From a virus: a stretch of DNA of 55,632 nt. A program made the position numbers and the translations under genes. Where the stretch lies: positions 1 to 55,632 of the IMG/VR virus record IMGVR_UViG_3300045006_000223; one strand, given 5' to 3'. Positions 15,330-23,139 of this stretch are shown one piece after another; positions within the stretch are counted from its first letter, which is position 1; each line of letters begins with the position of its first letter. The notes beneath the pieces are model-generated. The model had not been told where the DNA came from, ran no database searches, and saw nothing but the letters and a program-made list of their open reading frames with translations.

Positions 15330-15991
15330 AGGTCATCGAGCAGGTATACCAGATTGAGTGGTTCACACCAGACCCGTTGCGCACCATCGAGCGCGTCGGT
15401 CGGGTCTGCTACAAGTCCGAGGACAAGATCACCGAAGATTCAGCCGGCGAGTTTGTGCGAATGTTGGTCAGGCGCGGTCATACCGCCATGATCGAGCACG
15501 CCAGCTTGAGCGTCCGCTTCATCACGGACCGTGGTATTTCGCATGAGCTGGTGCGCCACCGCCTGGCCAGCTTCGCGCAGGAGAGTACCCGCTACGTGGG
15601 CTACGGTGACGCCAATGGTGGTGTCACCTACATCCGGCCGTACTGGGTGTCCCAGGAACAACTGGACGACCTGGAGAAGGCGATGCGATCCGACCGCGCC
15701 CTGCCGGCCTCCCCGGCTTACGCCTGGTGGATCGCCTGCTCCCAGGCGGAGACTTCCTACAAAAACCTGCTCCGCCTCGGCTCTACGCCCCAAGAGGCTC
15801 GCCAGGCGCTGAACAACAGCACCAAGACCGAGATCGTCATCACGGCCAATTTCCGCGAGTGGATGACCATCTTCCGTCTCCGTGATGACAAGTCTGCCCA
15901 CCCCCAAATGCAGGCCCTGATGAAGCCGCTTCATACCGAGTGCGCCACGATGTGGCCGGAAGTCTTTGGCCCCGTCGGGTACATGGAGTAA
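15326..15991 (+). CDS. thyX: Flavin-dependent thymidylate synthase ThyX
   Basis: 221 aa, overlapping the previous stop. The ThyX signature RHRLASFAQESTRY (R77-Y90) has RHR, S82, S87 and R89-Y90 in the right places. The enzyme makes dTMP from dUMP with methylene-tetrahydrofolate and FAD. Length is typical. It supplies thymidylate for phage DNA synthesis, independent of the host ThyA. Confidence 0.95.
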   Translation: MKVIEQVYQIEWFTPDPLRTIERVGRVCYKSEDKITEDSAGEFVRMLVRRGHTAMIEHASLSVRFITDRGISHELVRHRLASFAQESTRYVGYGDANGGVTYIRPYWVSQEQLDDLEKAMRSDRALPASPAYAWWIACSQAETSYKNLLRLGSTPQEARQALNNSTKTEIVITANFREWMTIFRLRDDKSAHPQMQALMKPLHTECATMWPEVFGPVGYME

Positions 15992-15994
15992 CCT

Positions 15995-18058
15995 ATGCCA
16001 ATAATGAAATACCGCGAAATCAAGATCAGGATGGCCGGCATGGCGCTGGTCAAGCAGATCAACTCCATCATCGATGAGTATGACAAGGCCGGGTACTCGT
16101 TGACACTGCGCCAGGTGTACTACCAGCTTGTCGCTCGCGGCGTGATCCCCAACAACGAGCGGAGCTACAAGAACATTGGCGAGCTGATTTCTAACGCTCG
16201 CTTGGCTGGCCTCATCGACTGGTACGCCATCGAAGACCGCACCCGGTACATCCGCCGCCGTAGCGTCTGGGAAACCCCCGGCGACATCATCGCAGCATCG
16301 GCCAGCCAGTACCACATTGACCTGTGGGCAGACCAGCCGAGCTACGTGGAGGTCTGGTGCTTCCTGCCGGGAACGCCAGTAACTACGGACAAAGGCATCA
16401 TTCCTATTGAAAATGTTGGAATTGACGACAACGTGCTGACCTCAAACGGAACGTTCAGCGCTGTGTCTGCACCGAAGGCACACAGGCATGAGGGCATGGT
16501 CTACACCATCAAGGGCGCTGGCCTTGAGCCGGTCACTGTGACTGGAAATCATCGGTTCATGGTGTATGTGGCCGGCCCCGGTAAAGGTGCAAAAAGAAAA
16601 TACTCTGAGGAGCCTGTATGGGTGCGGGCCGATGAAATCGGGAAGTTTGACCTGCTGATCGTACCCCGCGCAGTCAGCTCCGCAATTGACACGGTAATAC
16701 CGGCGATGCCGGAAACATCGAGGTCAAAACGGCCGGCTACCATCGATGTAGGTATAGACTTCTACCGCGTTATCGGCTTATTCCTCGCAGAAGGTTGTGT
16801 GCGTGGCGATGGTAGAACTGCGCAATTCACTATAGGAGACAAGTCGAGCGAGCTTGTTGAACTGATAACCGCATGGGCGCAGCGCAGCGGTATCAGCACC
16901 AGCACTGCCGCCGGCAGAGGATGTACACAGGTTTACCTATACAACGCCTCACTTGCTCGATGGTTGGCAAAATGGTTCGGCAACGGTGCTTTTAATAAAT
17001 ACTTACCGACCTGGATAATCCAGGGAAGACGAGAACACATAGCTGAAGTAGTTAAATACTACATTCTTGGCGATGGGTGCCTTAATGATGAAACAAGAAA
17101 TGCTATAACTGTATCATCAAGAAGCCGTAATCTGTTGCGTGTTGTGCATAAAATACTACTCGACTTGGGCTACGCAGCAGCTATCTACTCGGTCGAAGAT
17201 CATGGCAAGCCAACCTACCGTGTGTCGGTATCTGGTAAAAGTGCCATAGAGCTTGCTTACGACTTTGGTTTTTCTTCTGCTGCTGTAGCTGATGCAGGCG
17301 TAGCTTTTAACCATATGCGGGTCGAGAAAGACCGCATTCTTGTGCCAGTCAGAGAGGTCGTACCGTCCATCTATAAAGGCATGGTCTACAACTTCGAGGT
17401 AGAAGAAACACATGACTACTGCGTACCATTTGTCACACACAACTGCGAGAAGGACGCTTTGATTGGTGTCGTAGAGCAGGTAGCACGACGGCACGACGTG
17501 CCCTGCTTTTCCTGCCGTGGCTACACCAGCCAGACCGAGATGTGGAACGCTGCCCAACGGCTGATCGACAAGTCGAACGGCTGCAGCCGGCCAGTCACCG
17601 TCATCCATCTGGGCGACCACGACCCGTCCGGCATCGACATGACCCGTGACATCGAGGAACGGCTTGTCGAGTTCAGCCACGGGGAGCTTGGCCTCACCAT
17701 CGACCGGATCGCCTTGAACATGGATCAGATCGAGGAGTACAGCCCGCCGCCCAATCCGGCCAAGATCACCGACAGCCGAGCCGACGCATACATCAAGATG
17801 TTCGGCGGTGCGTCTTGGGAGCTGGACGCCCTGAACCCGAAAATCCTTGACAGCCTGATCGACGGCAAGATCGCTCAGATCGTTGACCAAGACCTGATGG
17901 GTAAGGCCATTGAACGGGAGGCAGAAGAAAAAGCCACTCTTCGGCACGCGGAGGAGTTCGTGCGCAAGCCGCACCTTTGGCAGCGCGTACCGGTTGTCGT
18001 CAACGACTACTCCAAGCAGCTCGGTCTGTTCGATGACACCCAGCGGGGCAAGGTATGA
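15995..18058 (+). CDS. Toprim/TopoVI-A (Spo11)-like protein interrupted by an intein
   Basis: 687-aa precursor; the mature extein would be 325 aa. The N-extein (1-121) has a winged-helix-like part, SLTLRQVYYQLVARGVIPNN. The C-extein (484-687) begins CEKDAL and contains VTVIHLGDHDPSGIDMTRDI, the Toprim acidic motifs. The intein (122-483) interrupts the junction VEVW/CEKDAL at the conserved Toprim glutamate. Homologous Toprim proteins bind and cleave DNA as topoisomerase VI A or Spo11 relatives; in phages the role is unclear. It is followed by a nuclease gene with an ATGA overlap. Confidence 0.8.
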   Translation: MPIMKYREIKIRMAGMALVKQINSIIDEYDKAGYSLTLRQVYYQLVARGVIPNNERSYKNIGELISNARLAGLIDWYAIEDRTRYIRRRSVWETPGDIIAASASQYHIDLWADQPSYVEVWCFLPGTPVTTDKGIIPIENVGIDDNVLTSNGTFSAVSAPKAHRHEGMVYTIKGAGLEPVTVTGNHRFMVYVAGPGKGAKRKYSEEPVWVRADEIGKFDLLIVPRAVSSAIDTVIPAMPETSRSKRPATIDVGIDFYRVIGLFLAEGCVRGDGRTAQFTIGDKSSELVELITAWAQRSGISTSTAAGRGCTQVYLYNASLARWLAKWFGNGAFNKYLPTWIIQGRREHIAEVVKYYILGDGCLNDETRNAITVSSRSRNLLRVVHKILLDLGYAAAIYSVEDHGKPTYRVSVSGKSAIELAYDFGFSSAAVADAGVAFNHMRVEKDRILVPVREVVPSIYKGMVYNFEVEETHDYCVPFVTHNCEKDALIGVVEQVARRHDVPCFSCRGYTSQTEMWNAAQRLIDKSNGCSRPVTVIHLGDHDPSGIDMTRDIEERLVEFSHGELGLTIDRIALNMDQIEEYSPPPNPAKITDSRADAYIKMFGGASWELDALNPKILDSLIDGKIAQIVDQDLMGKAIEREAEEKATLRHAEEFVRKPHLWQRVPVVVNDYSKQLGLFDDTQRGKV
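16358..17443 (+). other. Intein with LAGLIDADG-type homing endonuclease
   Basis: Residues 122-483 of the host ORF. Splicing block A starts with Cys122 (CFLPGTPVTT); block B is TVTGNHRF (H186); the C-terminal blocks are MVYNFEVEETHDYCVPFVTHN, ending His-Asn, with Cys484 as the +1 residue. Two DOD motifs are present: LFLAEGCV (E266) and ILGDGC (D360), so the homing endonuclease looks intact. The downstream part is clearly A+T richer than the exteins, a sign of separate origin. Confidence 0.9.
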
Positions 18059-18462
18059 TTGCCGTGGTCAGCGGCTTAGTTGACGGGCCTTTTATCGGGG
18101 AAACTCCATACAAGGCCGCAGTCATCAAACAGCTCTCTTTTCTGCAACATTCCTACGACTGGTTTTGCATTGAAACTGACCAGACAGAACCTGGCTTCCC
18201 GGATACCATCCGCGTATCGCAGGTAGCGCCGGTACTGTTCGTGGAGTTCAAGTGTTCTGATGCTGACGGCAGGATTGATTTCAAGAAGTCACAGCCGCTG
18301 TTCTATCGCAAGCATCTGCGTTACCAGATACTGATATTGGCATGGGACAAGCGGTTCAATAGAACCGTGCTGTACACCGCAGACGAAATCGTGTCTATGA
18401 AGACAAGATCAATCGTGCTACCGACAAAGTTCGAGCATTCGGTGGAGGCATCGTGCATATGA
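18055..18462 (+). CDS. PD-(D/E)XK (VRR-NUC-like) nuclease
   Basis: 135 aa. Core: ETDQTEPGFPDTIRV, giving the conserved Pro-Asp; VLFVEFKCSDADGRI, giving Glu-x-Lys; and KKSQPLFYRKH, the Gln that follows in VRR-NUC and resolvase-like enzymes. Probably a structure-specific DNA endonuclease acting in recombination or branch resolution. Overlaps its neighbours on both sides. Confidence 0.72.
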   Translation: MIAVVSGLVDGPFIGETPYKAAVIKQLSFLQHSYDWFCIETDQTEPGFPDTIRVSQVAPVLFVEFKCSDADGRIDFKKSQPLFYRKHLRYQILILAWDKRFNRTVLYTADEIVSMKTRSIVLPTKFEHSVEASCI

Positions 18463-18746
18463 GTAAGCGTTACCACGAGCTGTGGCCAGACCAGGCAGCA
18501 GCCAAGAAGGCTGTTCGTTATGCTGTGCGTCACGGCCGCATCACGAAGCCGGAATGGTGTCACTGTTGCGACACTGCGCATGATAGGCAACACATGGAAG
18601 CGCACCATTGGTCGTATAAGCCGGAGAACTGGCTGGATGTCATCTGGCTGTGCCGAAAATGCCACAAGGCCGTACACAAACAGCTTGGTAAGGACTGGCA
18701 GGAACCGTGCGAAAAACCGGTGTATATGAACAAGGATATGAAATGA
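18459..18746 (+). CDS. HNH-type zinc-finger protein, possible homing endonuclease
   Basis: 95 aa. ATG at 18459 overlaps the previous stop; a GTG at 18453 is an alternative nearer to GGAGG. Two zinc pairs, CHCC and CRKCH, flank MEAHHWSYKPENWLDVIWL, a compact HNH-like treble-clef layout. It lies directly before the displaced C-terminal half of the helicase, so it may be a free-standing homing endonuclease tied to that rearrangement. Catalytic function is inferred from the motif. Confidence 0.65.
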   Translation: MSKRYHELWPDQAAAKKAVRYAVRHGRITKPEWCHCCDTAHDRQHMEAHHWSYKPENWLDVIWLCRKCHKAVHKQLGKDWQEPCEKPVYMNKDMK

Positions 18747-20080
18747 AGTATCTGATAGTGCCGACACAACATTTTTCCGGGTCGCTGAAGGGCAAGAAGT
18801 TTGCGGAGTTCGATGATCTTCCTTCAACCGTGAAGTGGTTCATTTCCTTCTTCAAGAAGCGCGTATTTGCCGTGCTTGACGAGTCCAGCTGGATCAAGAG
18901 CACCCAGGCAATGGCCGAGGACAAGAAGAGTCAGCGCACCCGGCTGGTGAAGCTGTTGACAGGCTACACTGCGTCACGTGCCATCCTCACCGGTACGCTG
19001 AAGTCAAAGTCGCCGATGAACGTTATCGACCAATATCAGTTCTTGTCGAAGTCATTCTTCCAGGAAAGCATGTACGAGTTCGCCGAGAATTACTGCATCA
19101 TGATGAGCCTGCGAACTGCACGCGGCAGACGTGTCATAGTCAGTCAACAGGAGTACGCGAAAATTCGTAAGCGTATGGTGAACGCCTACAAGTTCGGTGG
19201 TGAGTTACAACTTGGCGCGGCCATGTGCCGCATAACCAACGAGTACGGCATAAACTACGAGAAGTTGGAGCACATTATGGCCCACCGCAAGTACTCGCCG
19301 TTCCTGCACCAGGCCGAGTTGATGCACAGGGTCGAGGACTGCACCATGACCGTCGAGCGTAAGGATGTGTTCGACATTAGCTACGACAAGTACATATACG
19401 AACCAATCAAGCGTCCGGTGACAATATCAAAGAGTGCGAAGAAGATAGCCAACGAACTGATCGATCTTGGATTTACGGATCAACTCGTACTCGGCAAGGC
19501 CCCAGCGCTCGAACTTGTGATACGGCTACAGGACATCTGCAACGGATTCGAGCCTACAAAGGAAGACGAGGACAGTAAGGTAGTATACAGGCCGCTTGCC
19601 GACAACCCGAAACTCGATGAGCTTGAGGAGCTTCTTGATGAAATCGATACTGAGAACAACCAAGTTGTTGTTTGGTGTTCACGCACGAACGCGTTTGACT
19701 CCATCAGCGCCAGGCTTGATTCCATGGGAATTGCGCATGTTCGATATTCGGGATCAGAAAGCAAGGAACAGAAGAAGGAAGCAGAAGAAAAGTTCCAAAG
19801 CGGTGAAGCCCGAGTATTCCTGGCAAATCAAGCATCAGCTGCCTTTGGTCTGAACTGTTTGAAGAACTGTAGCTACGTGATCGAGTACTGCAACGACGCG
19901 TCTGTGGAGCGGCACCACCAGGCGCAGCACCGCGTACTGCGTGGCCAGAGCAAAACGCCGAAGTTTGCGTACCAGATTTACGTGAAGGGATCGGTCGAGG
20001 AGCGCGTCATCGGGGCGTTGAACGTTGGACAGGAACTTCTATCATCGACCAATCGCAAAAACCTGTTCGTATTCTCGTGA
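18743..20080 (+). CDS. SNF2-type helicase, motif II-VI part (C-terminal piece)
   Basis: 445 aa from ATG at 18743, which overlaps the HNH stop. It carries motif II VLDESSWIKS (near residue 45), motif III AILTGTLKS, a linker, then the second RecA-like domain with VVVWCSRTNAF, VFLANQASAAFGLN and motif VI QAQHRVLRGQS. No Walker A is present. The missing motif I segment is encoded by the next gene downstream (20088-20381), so the two ORFs together make one SNF2 ATPase in swapped order. Confidence 0.8.
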   Translation: MKYLIVPTQHFSGSLKGKKFAEFDDLPSTVKWFISFFKKRVFAVLDESSWIKSTQAMAEDKKSQRTRLVKLLTGYTASRAILTGTLKSKSPMNVIDQYQFLSKSFFQESMYEFAENYCIMMSLRTARGRRVIVSQQEYAKIRKRMVNAYKFGGELQLGAAMCRITNEYGINYEKLEHIMAHRKYSPFLHQAELMHRVEDCTMTVERKDVFDISYDKYIYEPIKRPVTISKSAKKIANELIDLGFTDQLVLGKAPALELVIRLQDICNGFEPTKEDEDSKVVYRPLADNPKLDELEELLDEIDTENNQVVVWCSRTNAFDSISARLDSMGIAHVRYSGSESKEQKKEAEEKFQSGEARVFLANQASAAFGLNCLKNCSYVIEYCNDASVERHHQAQHRVLRGQSKTPKFAYQIYVKGSVEERVIGALNVGQELLSSTNRKNLFVFS

Positions 20081-20087
20081 GGTATTT

Positions 20088-20381
20088 ATGAAGCATCTCC
20101 GCTCGTACCAGATGGAGGCGTTTAACCGCTTCAAGGACAAGGCTTTTTTCTGCGTCAATTTCGCCTGCGGCCTTGGCAAGACTCTTGTTGCCAGCGTAAT
20201 ATCCCGACACAAGCAGATGCCGACTATAATCATCGCACCGAACGCGCTCTGCGAGCAGTGGCGCGATGAACTGATCGAGCTTGGCGTCGATCCTACGGAC
20301 ATCTTCATCGCGTCGACGCCGGAGGAGAATCGCGACAAGGACGCCTACGCCGCAAAATTCGCGCAGTGGATCAAGGGGTGA
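20088..20381 (+). CDS. SNF2-type helicase, motif I part (N-terminal piece)
   Basis: 97 aa, ATG at 20088 after GTGAGGTATTT. RSYQMEAFNRFKDKAFFCVNFACGLGKTLVASVI is the Q-motif and Walker A of an SNF2 helicase (GLGKT), and TIIIAPNALCEQWRDEL is motif Ia (the usual AP.sL..QW). It ends AAKFAQWIKG, just where motif II should follow in an intact enzyme. Motif II and the rest lie in the gene upstream. No intein-like ends are visible. Confidence 0.8.
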   Translation: MKHLRSYQMEAFNRFKDKAFFCVNFACGLGKTLVASVISRHKQMPTIIIAPNALCEQWRDELIELGVDPTDIFIASTPEENRDKDAYAAKFAQWIKG

Positions 20382-20385
20382 GTCG

Positions 20386-21714
20386 ATGGCAGTAGAGGTA
20401 AAGCGCTACAAGAATACCGGTCTGGACTACATCCAAGGCAAAGAGCGCGTGCTCTTCCGGCGCGGTGGGGTCATCGCCCTGGTGTCCGACTTCATGGACT
20501 GGGACTCCCGCAACACAGTCATGGCGAACGTCCTCGGCCTGGCAAACCGGCCGGAGTGCTCGGGCTACGACTTTGACCACGCGGCCAACACCGGGCAACT
20601 CCGACGGAAGCCGCACAACGAGCCGACTACCGCAGCCGCCGTTGAACCCGATCCTGTGCCGATCATGGAGGAAGCGCCCCAGGACGAGCCCACCCCCGAG
20701 CCTGCCCAAGAAGCCGCGCCCGAACCGGAAGCCGCGCCCGAGCACTTTCCGCTCCTGGTGATCCCGCAGCCTGCCAAGCCGCAGGACGAGGCCCAGCCTG
20801 AGCCTGAAGTCGTGGGCGCTGCCCACGGACAGTCGAGGCCGAGGCAGCCGAAGCCGACCAAGCAGAAGAAAGACCACATTGCCCACCGGGTCCACAGCTC
20901 CCCGCTCCTGTTGCTCGGCGTCATCGTCATAGTTGGCCTTGGCTCGCTGGTCATGTCGGCCTACCACATCATCACCTACATGCACGACGGTGGGCGTGCA
21001 CAGGAAATCGCCATCACGACCGGCGTAGTCATGACACTTTTTTCTGCCATCGCCTTCACAGCGGCCAGGTACTTCTTCAACACAAGGAAGATTTCCGGTG
21101 CCTTCATCGGCGCGGCGTTCGTCGCCTTTGGCGTTATCGTCATCTTCTTCGCCATGTTCTCGACCATCAAGGTCAACTACGACCAGTTCAAGGCCGGCGA
21201 TGAGAAGAAGATCGAGGCCGCCGTCGCCAAGTCTTCCAAGGTGCAGGATGCAAGCGACCGCGCATCATTTGTGACCGGTGAACTGAAGCGGCTTGACAGC
21301 GCGATAGTCAGGGCGCAGAATGATGTTGACGGTTGGACGCGGAAGTGGAATGCTGAAAATGCCAAGGGTGATATGTCCGACGGCGATTTGAAGTGGCAGT
21401 ACTGGGCGAAAGTACAAGCGTCGACCAAGGCGTTGGCCGCACTGCAACAGGAGCGTGCACCGTATGCCGCCGAGAAGCTGAACAAGAGGAACGACGTGTC
21501 TACGGTCGAGGAGGCGGTGAAGCAAGAGGCTGTGGACGCCACCGTGTTTGGCATGTTCGCAAAGCTGTTCGGCATAGATGAAAGCACGTTGAAGTTCATC
21601 GTATATATCATACCTGCTGTGTTCTACGACCTGATGTGCCCGTTCGCCCTTACTGTGAGTTTCATGCTGCTTGAACGACGCGAGGACGAGATAGACCAGG
21701 AGGAGGCGGAATGA
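20386..21714 (+). CDS. Multi-pass membrane protein with Pro/Glu-rich region
   Basis: 442 aa, ATG at 20386. The N-terminal soluble part (about 80 residues) is followed by a low-complexity Pro/Glu/Ala stretch (about 85-150), a basic patch, three transmembrane segments (about 172-195, 205-228, 236-258), a long coiled-coil-like segment and a fourth hydrophobic segment (about 402-432). Unknown family. It may organise replication or host-membrane functions. The stop overlaps the next ATG. Confidence 0.7.
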   Translation: MAVEVKRYKNTGLDYIQGKERVLFRRGGVIALVSDFMDWDSRNTVMANVLGLANRPECSGYDFDHAANTGQLRRKPHNEPTTAAAVEPDPVPIMEEAPQDEPTPEPAQEAAPEPEAAPEHFPLLVIPQPAKPQDEAQPEPEVVGAAHGQSRPRQPKPTKQKKDHIAHRVHSSPLLLLGVIVIVGLGSLVMSAYHIITYMHDGGRAQEIAITTGVVMTLFSAIAFTAARYFFNTRKISGAFIGAAFVAFGVIVIFFAMFSTIKVNYDQFKAGDEKKIEAAVAKSSKVQDASDRASFVTGELKRLDSAIVRAQNDVDGWTRKWNAENAKGDMSDGDLKWQYWAKVQASTKALAALQQERAPYAAEKLNKRNDVSTVEEAVKQEAVDATVFGMFAKLFGIDESTLKFIVYIIPAVFYDLMCPFALTVSFMLLERREDEIDQEEAE

Positions 21715-21920
21715 GATTGATGATGGCAATAGTGCTGCCAATGCTGCTCGTACTCACCATCGCCGGATTCCAGATGATCGCCGATCAGGGGGACAGGCTG
21801 CTACGCGAGCACGCGCACCCGAGCTTTGTACAGTGGGGTGACGGCGACGTGTGGGTGCTATCAGATATGGTGAAGAATGCAAAAGTCACTATATATAAAA
21901 AGGAGAATGTAGATGAGTAA
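21711..21920 (+). CDS. Small protein with N-terminal membrane/signal segment
   Basis: 69 aa. The first 20 residues are hydrophobic (MMAIVLPMLLVLTIAGF) and could be a signal anchor; the rest is polar (DGDVWVLSDMVKNAK). It overlaps both neighbours. Unknown function. Confidence 0.6.
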   Translation: MRLMMAIVLPMLLVLTIAGFQMIADQGDRLLREHAHPSFVQWGDGDVWVLSDMVKNAKVTIYKKENVDE

Positions 21921-22290
21921 AATCAGAGCAGTACTTGCGGTCGCGGTGATGTGGGCCGGATTCGGATTGCTGGCAGTCCTCGTGGTGTCAGCCATGGCAT
22001 TCCTGGCCACGCTCATCGTCATGATGAGCATCGTTACCGTATCGGTCGTGTTTGACCTGGCCCCGACGTTCTATAAAGAAATAGCGGCCATGACCGGTAT
22101 TGTCGCCTTGGCGTTTTCAGTCTTGGCCGCTATTTCAGTTGGCCGAAGCCAGGCACAGCGGATCAGATGGCAGCGAACGTCGCAACAAACTGAACCGTCT
22201 GACCAGCAATCGCCGGAGCCTCAACCGGCAGCTTCACGGTCAGTTCGGAAGAAAGCTTCACGCCACCGAGATACCAGCCAACAAAGTTGA
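21913..22290 (+). CDS. Small membrane protein, last gene of the plus block
   Basis: 125 aa. Three hydrophobic segments (about residues 5-28, 29-47, 58-78) and a polar tail rich in Ser, Gln and Arg. The last 42 codons lie antisense to the convergent minus gene 22163-22594, and the tail has the composition of a read-through of that gene's mirror strand. The membrane part looks genuine, the tail less certain. Confidence 0.55.
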   Translation: MSKIRAVLAVAVMWAGFGLLAVLVVSAMAFLATLIVMMSIVTVSVVFDLAPTFYKEIAAMTGIVALAFSVLAAISVGRSQAQRIRWQRTSQQTEPSDQQSPEPQPAASRSVRKKASRHRDTSQQS

Positions 22291-22594
22291 AGCCGGCAGC
22301 GGGGATGGCCTGGAAGATCACTTCCTCGCCATCGTTGACGGTGAAGTCGTTCGGGGTGCCCGAACAACCGGCCAGAGCAGCAGGGCTGGGCGTCACGGCC
22401 ACCGTGAAGTGAACGGGCAGGGCAGGATCGGCGGACACGCTTTCCACGTTGGGGCGCACCCGAGTGATCTGGCCGATGGGGGTTGCCGGCGTTTCATAGG
22501 TCTTGCAGACCAGCGCCATGTCGGCCGCCACAACGGTCCTGACGGACTCGTCCACGAACAGGACGCGGTACTCGTTCTTCATGACTACAGACAT
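22163..22594 (-). CDS. Protein with InlB B-repeat-like domain
   Basis: 143 aa, ATG at 22594 after GGAGGATTACA. The C-terminal half GEEVIFQAIPAAGFNFVGWYLGGVKLSSE has the repeat signature of divergent InlB/Flg_new domains (small beta grasp-like units of secreted and surface proteins). A virion decoration or host-surface contact is plausible. It is the last gene of the long minus operon, and its 3' end is antisense to the plus gene ending at 22290. Confidence 0.65.
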   Translation of the reverse strand: MSVVMKNEYRVLFVDESVRTVVAADMALVCKTYETPATPIGQITRVRPNVESVSADPALPVHFTVAVTPSPAALAGCSGTPNDFTVNDGEEVIFQAIPAAGFNFVGWYLGGVKLSSELTVKLPVEAPAIAGQTVQFVATFAAI

Positions 22595-22606
22595 TGTAAT
22601 CCTCCA

Positions 22607-23137
22607 TTACACAGGTATTATTTTCAACTTGCGCAGTAACTGCACAATCTTGAACACCATGAAAACTATGATAGCACCTACTGCGGCAATTGCCAACATC
22701 CGCCAGAATGAAGCAGCTTTTTCCGCCTCAAGGACTTTTTCCCGCTGCCTTACCACCTCGGATGATAGCGAGCTGATCTGGGCTGACTTCTCTGCCTCGT
22801 ACATGTTGAAGTACGCCCTCAATTCCTGAGTCGTCGCCCGTTCCGCTGCCAAGGCTTTGTTCAAGTTGGTCGACTCTGCTTGCAGCGCTGTCGACTTGGC
22901 CTTTGACGTTTCCAGCTGTTTCACCAGCGTCTGAGATGTCGCCTGCAAGTTCTGTAGCTCCACTTTCAACACGCTGACCTGAGATAGCCACGTCTGTTTG
23001 CTGGTTTCCCAGCTTTGCTTCTCCTTCTCGATAGTCTGTAGCTCGCTTTCCGTTATCAGGAAGTACCGTTGGTCCTGTGCTTGCACAAGACCACAGCAGA
23101 GCAACAACGAGAGCAGAAAAAAAGGTTTCACGCACAT
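22607..23137 (-). CDS. Coiled-coil membrane protein, spanin-like
   Basis: 176 aa. ATG at 23137 after CAGGAGTAGTG; upstream codons of the open frame are ignored. The N-terminus is a signal sequence (FFLLSLLLCCGLVQA, with a V-Q-A cleavage site), then about 110 residues of Glu/Lys/Gln/Ala-rich coiled coil, then a C-terminal transmembrane helix (MLAIAAVGAIIVFMVF) with basic residues after it. This layout would span the periplasm. A second frame, 22728-23135, is nested inside and encodes a lipoprotein. Together they look like a two-component spanin with unusual topology. Confidence 0.6.
   Translation of the reverse strand: MCVKPFFLLSLLLCCGLVQAQDQRYFLITESELQTIEKEKQSWETSKQTWLSQVSVLKVELQNLQATSQTLVKQLETSKAKSTALQAESTNLNKALAAERATTQELRAYFNMYEAEKSAQISSLSSEVVRQREKVLEAEKAASFWRMLAIAAVGAIIVFMVFKIVQLLRKLKIIPV
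22728..23135 (-). CDS. Nested lipoprotein in alternative frame, putative o-spanin
   Basis: 135 aa from a GTG at 23135, embedded in the 22607-23137 gene in another frame. The start MRETFFSALVVALLWSCAS has a hydrophobic core followed by a plausible lipobox (LLWSC) and a polar, Gly/Glu/Asp-rich, periplasm-type body (TELAGDISDAGETAGNVKG). Rz1-type outer-membrane spanins are often nested in this way inside Rz. The long open frame supports coding, but the lipobox has a Trp at -2, which is unusual. Confidence 0.5.
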   Translation of the reverse strand: MRETFFSALVVALLWSCASTGPTVLPDNGKRATDYREGEAKLGNQQTDVAISGQRVESGATELAGDISDAGETAGNVKGQVDSAASRVDQLEQSLGSGTGDDSGIEGVLQHVRGREVSPDQLAIIRGGKAAGKSP

Positions 23138-23139
23138 CA

